Positions 57,396 through 64,000 of a DNA stretch of 64,000 nucleotides are shown piece by piece. A program made the position numbers and the translations under genes. The notes under the pieces are model-generated. The model had not been told where the DNA came from, searched no databases, and saw only the letters and a list, made by a program, of their open reading frames with translations. The DNA comes from Sabellastarte sp. h YS-2021 (Eukaryota; Annelida; Polychaeta; Sabellida; Sabellidae). Location of the stretch: positions 8,869,962-8,933,961 of the forward strand of contig OZ024933.1 of the NCBI GenBank assembly GCA_964017235.1, read 5' to 3'. The stretch's first letter is position 1. Each line of letters starts with the position of its first letter.

Positions 57396-57432
57396 AAAAG
57401 TGTGCATTATATTTGGGTAATGCACACATTTT
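57396..57432. repeat. lox-like palindrome, Crypton side 1
   Basis: AAAAGTGTGCATTA, an 8-bp asymmetric spacer TATTTGGG, then the mirror TAATGCACAC-TTTT with one extra base. The format, about 13-bp arms around 8 bp, is that of tyrosine-recombinase core sites. Confidence 0.6.
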
Positions 57433-57840
57433 ATCCTAACAAACTGACACCTGATTTTTGGCTGACCTTAACAATTAAATGATGTAAAGTTGAAAAGTGA
57501 ACTTGAAAGGAACAAATTCCTAATTACTTTACAGCATAATACAAGATGCATAACTGTTTCAGGTGTCCCTTATACAGTCCGTGAAAGTGTACATTACAAA
57601 ATGATTCACCTTTTTAAAGAGTAGAATGACACTACACATGTCCTTTTAAAATAAATATACACTGTTTTATGAAAATAAACACATTCATTTTAATGCTTTA
57701 ATGATTCGAAATTAATCCTCAATAAACATAAAAAAAGCAGAAAAGTGCAACACAGAACAGAACATTTCAAAGGGTACAGAATGTTTGTCATTCTTATGTT
57801 ACAAAAGAAAGCATCATTTTAAGTAAATAGTTTCTTTTTA

Positions 57841-59824
57841 TCAATACAAACAAGGACACCTCTGTGATAGTAATTTTGTGCTCAAAACCTGTATGTTAAT
57901 GTTTAGAGAAAGTGACAGTTCTGGTGCTGCTGAAGCTGATGTGGGGTTATCAAGCTTTACACATTTTGACACACTGACACTTGGTTCTCCATTATCTCCA
58001 CTAATAATGTCACTAATTTTGCGTTTCATAGCATCAGTAGAGCGTCTGTACCCTCTAACAGCATTTAAGCGATGGCCTGTTTGCTCCTGTATCAGTTGTT
58101 CCTCTACTCCTTTCTGATATAAAAGTGAGGCAGCTGAGGTACGAAGTGAGTGATTGTTTTGATATCCTGTCAAACCAGTATTATGACAAATCTTTGAAAC
58201 AATATCTGCCAAGTAGGTTTGTCCCACAGCTTGATGGCCATACCAAACTTCACCATATTCAGTTTGCTTTGCTTTGGTTAGCGGGCGTAAATAAAATGGA
58301 GTGGGTCTTGCTTTTGGACAAAGGAACAAATATTTCTTGTAAAATTCCACTAAAAATCTTTCTTTTTTTCTGGATGAATATGCACGAACTCGCTTCCCTT
58401 GAATGTGAGCACAGTGGTAACACTCTCGCCTCCCACCTCTGAGGACGGGGTTTGATCCCCAGCACGGCCTCAGGTGGGAAAGCTGGTAGTTGCTTGCCGT
58501 TGGTCGGCAGTTTACAGTACAGAACCCTAACGAACTGTATGTACTTTTTTCCTCTGCCCTTCCAACTACTAGTCATGATATGACCTGTACAGTGTTGAAA
58601 GTGACGTAAAACCCCAAATAAATAAAGAAATGAATGTGAGCATGGTCTAAAGCACCCTGCACAGATATTGAAGGCACATTTTGTGTATACTGAAGATATT
58701 CAGCACCATCACTGTCACCACAAAGAGACAGCTGTGACTGCTCCCCACAACATTGTTCACAGTGTTACTTTCGTCCCCTTAAAGTAAATTTTAATCAGAG
58801 TAGATAAAATACTGTATGCAGTAGCTTTTGTGGGTTATCAGATCCTCATTCAGATTTCCACAACAATTCTTCTTCATCAAGTGTTATTTCTTGTGCTTTT
58901 TTACAGTTAGTGCTATCCCTGATTTGGCAGTGTCTTTCATAGTGTTATCCAATGTATTCCTCAGTTGCATATGATAAGGATCTGATAAAAGCTTCCAGTT
59001 TACTCCAAATTTATTTAAATAAAACTAAAGACACAGAACAATTTGCTTCAGGGAACAGCCAGAATATTTTTCAGCATTCTTTTTACAAATTTCCATGATG
59101 AATCTTGACACTGTATAATTTATTTCATCCTTTGTCATTTCAGATAGTTCTACCAAAATAGGGCTCAATTTAAGAGATGGTGCAGCCTTATTTCTTGCAT
59201 CCTTCCATTCTTTGAACAAAGTTACAGCCCACTGTATTCTTTCTTCTGTGGATGCAGCAAACCTAAAAAAATACAACTCTAATTTAATTGTATGAAACAA
59301 ATTGAATGCTTTCACTAGAAGTTAATTTTTACTAATCTAAGTAACAGTCATTTAAGTAATCATTTATATCTGGGTTGGTAGTTACAAAATTCTTGAACTG
59401 AAATACATGAAATACCAGTCACTTGTCAAGTTCATATTTCAGAGAATCAAACGATTATTTGAAGATCTTATTACCTTTTCTGTGAGGTTTCAATGGTTTC
59501 CTTCTGTTTTTCTGTTTTAAAATGGAATCATGTCACAGTTCCTTTCTTCCACTCCTCATCATCTCTGATGTCAGAGAAAGGTCCAAGAGGGGGTAATTTT
59601 GCAGTAACTTCCTCCACTTCTTGAGTAGCCATTACCAGTTTCTGTTCATCAATATCTGAGAATGCTGCTTCTTCTTCTGTTACATTTAATTGATCATTCT
59701 CAAAGCAGTTAACAAATTTGTCAACTTCATCCAATAAATCACTGGAATTATCCGTTATATTTGCTTTAAAAGTATTTTGAGTGATAAACAGACTATTATT
59801 ATCACTTTCGTTGCCACTATCCAT
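57841..59824 (-). mobile_element. Crypton-type tyrosine-recombinase DNA transposon, broken
   Basis: Minus strand. Exon 1 runs 59824-59475 (acidic start MDSGNESDNNS; donor GTAATA) and exon 2 starts at 59262 after 'tatttttttag', joining in phase to FAASTEERIQWAV...SRFIMEICKK, the N-terminal DUF3504-like part. The catalytic C-terminus (57841-58350) has H67-x-x-R70, His93 and Tyr101 (NHSLR, TGHR, GYRR), as in Cryptons and their domesticated relatives. It is dead: an in-frame TGA near 59527 in exon 1, a TAG near 59025 and at least one frameshift after it, and a SINE inserted at 58412-58630. Flanking lox-like palindromes may mark its ends. Confidence 0.8.
58412..58630 (+). mobile_element. SINE family A inside the Crypton
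   Basis: It begins CAGTGGTAACACTCTCGCC, so the first dozen bases of the tRNA head are missing. The body and tail are intact. A 12-bp target duplication TGAATGTGAGCA lies at 58400-58411 and 58631-58642. It splits the Crypton coding region, so it is younger than that element. Confidence 0.93.
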
Positions 59825-60060
59825 TTTGCAGAAGAAAGTAGTTGAAAAATAGAAATCAGTGTTAACACATAGGGGTCAGTGACAAAAAGGGTGCACTACC
59901 TGGCCAGTACACACAAATATAATAGGCAGTTTATCACAAGCTCTGTTAATCAAGTACATTGAGATTTAGGTTAATTGGCTGTCAAGGGTTTTGAACAATT
60001 TCAGTAAAAGGGTTTCCTTTCAGGGATTGTATCAAAAAGTGTGTGGGGTTTAAGTTCAGT

Positions 60061-60174
60061 AAAGTATTCAAAAGTGTGCCCTACTGGGAAAATAATACAC
60101 ACTTATACTCGACCCCTTCGGGGTCTCGTAAAGTGTGCATTATTTTCCCAGTAATGCACACTTTTTCATACTTT
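60061..60174. repeat. Large hairpin made of two inverted lox-like palindromes
   Basis: Arms of about 44 bp (60061-60104 and 60131-60174, about three mismatches) surround a loop whose core is itself a stem, GACCCCTTCGGGGTC. Each arm holds one palindrome of the form AAGTGTGCATTA, 9-bp spacer TTTTCCCAG, TAATGCACACTT. The same 13-bp arm sequence occurs at 57396-57432 on the other side of the Crypton. Confidence 0.8.
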
Positions 60175-60184
60175 ACCTATCACG

Positions 60185-60835
60185 TAAATTTCATAGTGGA
60201 GTAATTGCTACTTTGAAATTGTGACTGTTGAATAAATCCATTGTAACTCAAAAAACATTGCAGTTAGAGTATTTACCTACACATATTGTTTAGCTGCTTT
60301 CTCTTCACCTATAACATGATACAACGTTTGGGGTTCAATCGCATACCAAGTGAGTAATAGCTATTTTCTTATTTGAAGCCAGATCATGATAAAAGTAAAT
60401 GTCAACTATCTGCAAAAGTATTAAACTTAGGGATATAATTTCAAATATACTATTCATCTATTTTTGATAAGCCATCACATAGAAAAGTTTCATAGACCTG
60501 TTGCACTTTGGACAGCTGAGTAATAGCTACTTTAAAATTCTAACTGTTGAGTAAATCCATTGTAACTCCGACACTATTTCAGTTAGAGTATTTTCCTACA
60601 ATATGTTGTTCAGCTAATGTCTCTTTAGCAATAGGATGGTACATAGTTTGCGGTTCAATTACATGCCATAAGTAAGTGATAGTTGTTTTTTATTTGTAGC
60701 AAAAATAATGACACAAGTAAATGTCAAATACCTTCAAAATTATTGAAGTTCAACAAATCTTTTCAGTATGTTATTTATCTACTTTTTGATTAGCTTGCTT
60801 TTTATGGCCTTTATATTTTTGTTACTTTTGTAGAT
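60185..60835 (+). repeat. Two tandem copies of the about 320-bp repeat
   Basis: The key word GAGTAAT-GCTACTTT recurs at about 60198 and 60520, and the rest of the monomer follows in order both times. Confidence 0.75.
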
Positions 60836-60873
60836 CCAGGTCAGTGAGTAATGCTGCTAGTAGCTACTTTGAG

Positions 60874-61068
60874 TACCATAAATGTCCAAAATAACGCCCA
60901 GGTTCAAATAAACGCCTGGTTCAAATTAACGCCTGGTACCTAGCACACTGTTTACAATTTATTCCACTGTTTTTGTATTTCAAAAGAACGCCTGGTTCAA
61001 TTTAACGCCTGGTCTGATGCCATTTGAAAATAATTAATGCCCGGGCCATATTTTGGAAAAATACGGTA
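60874..61068. mobile_element. MITE, 195 bp
   Basis: Terminal inverted repeats of about 25-30 bp with several mismatches: TACCATAAATGTCCAAAATA on the left, mirror ending 'tattttggaaaaatacggta' on the right. The interior is built from repeated AACGCCTGGTTCAA units. Confidence 0.7.
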
Positions 61069-61324
61069 AATTGCTTATAACTCCAAAAGCAGTACATTTA
61101 GAGCATTTTGCAAAACAATGTTGTTCTGCTCTTTTCTCTGTACCTACAAGATGGTACCTATGGTAGCTATTTTCAGAATTTTACACTGAAGAAAATGTAA
61201 AAATGTGTTTATCTCAGAAATGGGGCAAGATAGAGTGATTTGACATAGTTTTTGAGCTGCATGGTGTACACACAGTCATCGCAACTTTTTTGTCAAAAAT
61301 CGTTTCCCCGTCATTTTTTGCGGC

Positions 61325-62505
61325 CATATATATATTGTAAATGTCTCATGTCTAAACTATCCTTCTCTACATGAACAATTCTTAAGATGTACTAGAAATT
61401 TGAATTACTCAGGTGGATCACCTGGTAGAAACATTATTATTGACAAAACTCACTGAAGCTCTAGAATTTGCCAGGAAAATAATATGTCAGACAGATTTAT
61501 TGGTAATTATAATTCAGTCACCAGTTAACCCCCAATTTATTTTCTGACCAAAAGTGTCCAAACAAATCTCCACTCACTCATATTAGCAGTAGGCAGGTAT
61601 AATCATTTAACCTAACTAAAAAGTTTTGACATAAAGTTAATACTTTCAAAATTATGTAGTAGTAGTAGTAGCCAGTAATGCCAGTATATATGTTAAAGAC
61701 ACACACCTATTACATGAGGTCCATCAGAGAACTATTCTAAATTACTACCGAAATGATATAAAAATATTTTACCCTATTTATAACATATAAGAGTTCACAA
61801 GTCACTTCTTTACACATTTTGTAAAAAAGTGTTTCTTACATAGTCAATTTCAACAGGCAATTGGACAGAATATATAAACAAAAAACACATGACAAACATG
61901 ACATCTGATAGAGAAAACTCTGTCTTGTGCATCCGTAAGTAAGGATCATCAGGCTGTGATGACAGCTTGTAATACTGCCAGCTGGGGAGAGCCTGAAACA
62001 AATTAAGATTAATCTGATATGATTATTGTTCCAAAGATTATTTGCAAAATTAATAATCACATTATTATTTGCAGGTACAGAAGAACCTGCTGACTTTGGT
62101 GAGTTATTCATTTCCCACTGAGTGGAAGATATATATCTTTAAAGTAAACTTCTTTGCTGCATCTGGTGGTTATGTTGGCTTGTACTGCTAGTACACTGGT
62201 AAATTATTGGCGTATAGAGAGGTTTTTCCTCAATAATGATCTCTGCTATTTAATAAAAAAAATTTATCTTGAAATCTTTTGGCCTGCTGTGCGCTAGTGT
62301 GTGTGTGTTAGTGTGTTACACAGATTTCTACAAAACTCCTACAGCTACAGTATTTTGTAAATTAATTGTCCCAATTAATCAATTTTCATGCCCTTGAATT
62401 TTTGGGGGGGGTTTATGGACTTAGGCCTGAAGATCAGTGAGTAATAGCAATTTTAGCTACTTTGAGTAAATTACTCATAACTGAAAAAATTATTGCAGAT
62501 ACAGC
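61325..62505 (+). repeat. Segmental duplication, copy 2
   Basis: Second copy of 55637-56745, with a small insertion around 62285-62370. Its outer ends run into the 320-bp repeat family, which could have mediated the duplication by unequal exchange. Confidence 0.85.
62075..62098 (+). CDS. Gene 2, duplicated micro-exon (copy 2)
   Basis: The same 24 nt and the same splice sites as 56383-56406. If both were spliced in, the protein would carry TEEPADFG twice in a row without a frame change. Whether it is used is unknown. Gene 2 presumably continues beyond the window. Confidence 0.5.
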
Positions 62506-62920
62506 TTTGTTCAACTACTACTTTGAAATTGTGACTGTTGAGTAAATCCATTGTAACTCAAAAACTATTACAGTTAGAGTATTTAGCTACACATATTGTT
62601 TAGCTGCTTTCCCTTCACCTATAACATGATACAGATTTGGGGGTTCAATCACATACCATAAGTGTGTAATAGCTATTTTCTTATATGAAGTTCAATAATG
62701 ACAAAAGTAAATGTCAACTATCTTCAAAAGAATTAAACTGAGGGATATCATTTCAAATATACCATTCATCTATTTTTTTGATAAGCTATCACATAGAAAA
62801 GTTTCAGACCTGTTGCATTTTGGACAGCTGAGTAATAGCTACTTTGAAATTCTAACTGTTGAGCAAATCCATTGTAACTCCAAAACTATTACAGTTAGAG
62901 TATTATGTACAGTCACCAAC
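62440..62920 (+). repeat. Further copy of the about 320-bp repeat
   Basis: Contains the same ordered words as 60185-60835 and is contiguous with the end of duplication copy 2. Confidence 0.7.
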
Positions 62921-62924
62921 TTTT

Positions 62925-63635
62925 TGCCAAAAATCATGTTCCCACCATTTTTGACCCTATTTTGTTTTCCTGCGTAAATTGCAAAAAACATGTTTATCTT
63001 GGAAACGGTTCAAGATAAAGCAATTTCAGCAAAATTTTTGAGACATGGGGTATATGTACAGTCACCTGCAAGTTCTTGCCAGAAATCATTTTCGAACCAT
63101 TTTTGACATATTGAATTTCTGCATCAAATGCAAACACATGTTTATCTGGAAAACGGTGCGAGATAGAGCGATTTCAACAAAATTTTTCACCCAAAGGGTA
63201 TTCACAGAGTCATCTGTAAGTGTGTCCCAAACATCGTTTTCCTGCCATTTTTGGCGGCCATCTTTGATTTCTGTGTAAAATGCAAAAACATGTTCACCTC
63301 GGAAATGGTGTGAGATAGAGCAATTTTGATGAAATTTTTGACCCACAGGGTGTACACAGAATCATCTACAACTGTTTGCCAAAATTTGTTTTCCCTCCAT
63401 TTTTGGCAGCCATCTTGAATTTCTGCATAAAATGCAAAAATGCATTTATCTCAGAAACAGTGTGAGATAGAGTGATTTCAACAAAATTTTTAACCCACAG
63501 AGTTTACGCATACTCAGCTGCAACTTTTTTGCCAAAAATTGTTTTCCGACCATTTTTACAATTTTGAACTTCTACGTAAAAATACAAAATCTAATTATCT
63601 TGAAAATGATACGACTATTACAAATACACACATTT
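62925..63635 (+). repeat. About 150-bp tandem repeat, near five copies
   Basis: The word 'catgtttatct-ggaaa', followed by 'agatagag' and 'caaaattttt', recurs at about 62987, 63132, 63284, 63437 and 63588, a spacing of 145-153 bp. A lone further copy lies at about 61170-61320. Copies are diverged from one another by base changes, so the array is not recent. Open frames here are translations of the repeat. Confidence 0.85.
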
Positions 63636-63639
63636 TTTC

Positions 63640-64000
63640 TAAATAAGTCATTCACTCATTACAACTGTAGCTCTTTGCATAGCGGAGTAATAGCTACTTA
63701 AATGAGTAAATACCTTTTATCTCTAAAAGTATTTTAGATAAGCAATTTCTTTTAAATAAATTTGTTATCTCTAAAAGTGTTACACATAGGCAATTTCTTC
63801 TGAATATCTCATTCACCTTTTGGGTGTTCTACCACATAGTAAAATTGCACATCTATAGCTATTTGCATAGCTGAGTAATACATGCTAAAATGAGCAAAAA
63901 TATTTTATCTCTAAGAGTATTGCAGATAGGCAATTTCTTCTAAATACGTCATTCACCTAGTTTTTGGTGATCTACCACATAGTGATGTTTCAGAACTATA
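63640..64000 (+). repeat. Degenerate repeats to the window end
   Basis: Two to three units of about 120-130 bp with 'gagtaa-a', 'ttttatctctaa-agta', 'agataggcaatttcttct' and 'accacatagt'. They are related to the 320-bp family. The array continues past the window. Confidence 0.6.

Noticed and set aside
63045-63346. Overlapping frames on both strands near the window end
   Set aside because: They lie within the 150-bp tandem repeat and repeat the same words each period.
1-64000. CRISPR arrays, bacterial operons, rRNA genes
   Set aside because: The window is plainly animal-like. The spaced repeats are SINE, satellite or element arrays with no uniform spacers, and no rRNA sequence is seen.

Overview
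This is eukaryotic, intron-rich, AT-rich DNA packed with transposable elements. The best guess is a marine invertebrate, probably a lophotrochozoan such as a bivalve mollusc. The reasons are short exons with phase-matched GT-AG introns, many copies of one tRNA-derived SINE, CR1/L2-like LINEs, DIRS and other tyrosine-recombinase elements, a Polinton-like element and a Crypton. No sequence search was possible, so the taxon is an inference.

Two host genes are visible, both on the + strand. Gene 1 (about 11.37-42.1 kb) is a divergent alpha-spectrin-like gene. Ten exons join in frame across nine introns, and the translations follow animal alpha-spectrin from the repeat that normally precedes the SH3 domain to about repeat 17. 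The SH3 domain and several repeats were not found. Its fourth intron is 21.7 kb and holds a complete-looking 7.0 kb Polinton-like element, a rearranged DIRS-like element and a LINE nested in an inverted-repeat element. Gene 2 (44.17 kb to beyond about 56.4 kb, possibly off the window end) starts with a signal-peptide-like exon. It encodes an unrecognised extracellular protein with a possible fibronectin-III-like domain, and a 24-nt micro-exon of it is present twice because a 1.1 kb intronic segment is duplicated.

Layout: 0-5.2 kb, two weak minus-strand ORFs, a broken tyrosine-recombinase element and a SINE with clean target duplications; 5.2-10.6 kb, mostly featureless AT-rich DNA; 10.6-16.2 kb, spectrin exons 1-4 with two short inverted-repeat elements; 17.6-24.65 kb, the Polinton-like element (2.3 kb inverted repeats, 6-bp target duplication, two divergent genes); 25.4-32.3 kb, the DIRS-like fossil; 33.1-37.2 kb, the foldback element with a LINE inside; 37.9-42.1 kb, spectrin exons 5-10; 44.2-56.4 kb, gene 2 with a second LINE in its second visible intron; 56.4-64 kb, a Crypton split by a SINE and bordered by lox-like palindromes, duplicated segments, hairpin elements and satellite-like repeats.

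The observations most worth following are the reduced Polinton-like element with its symmetric tandem arrays, the loxP-like palindromes around the Crypton, the shortened alpha-spectrin paralogue and the duplicated micro-exon.
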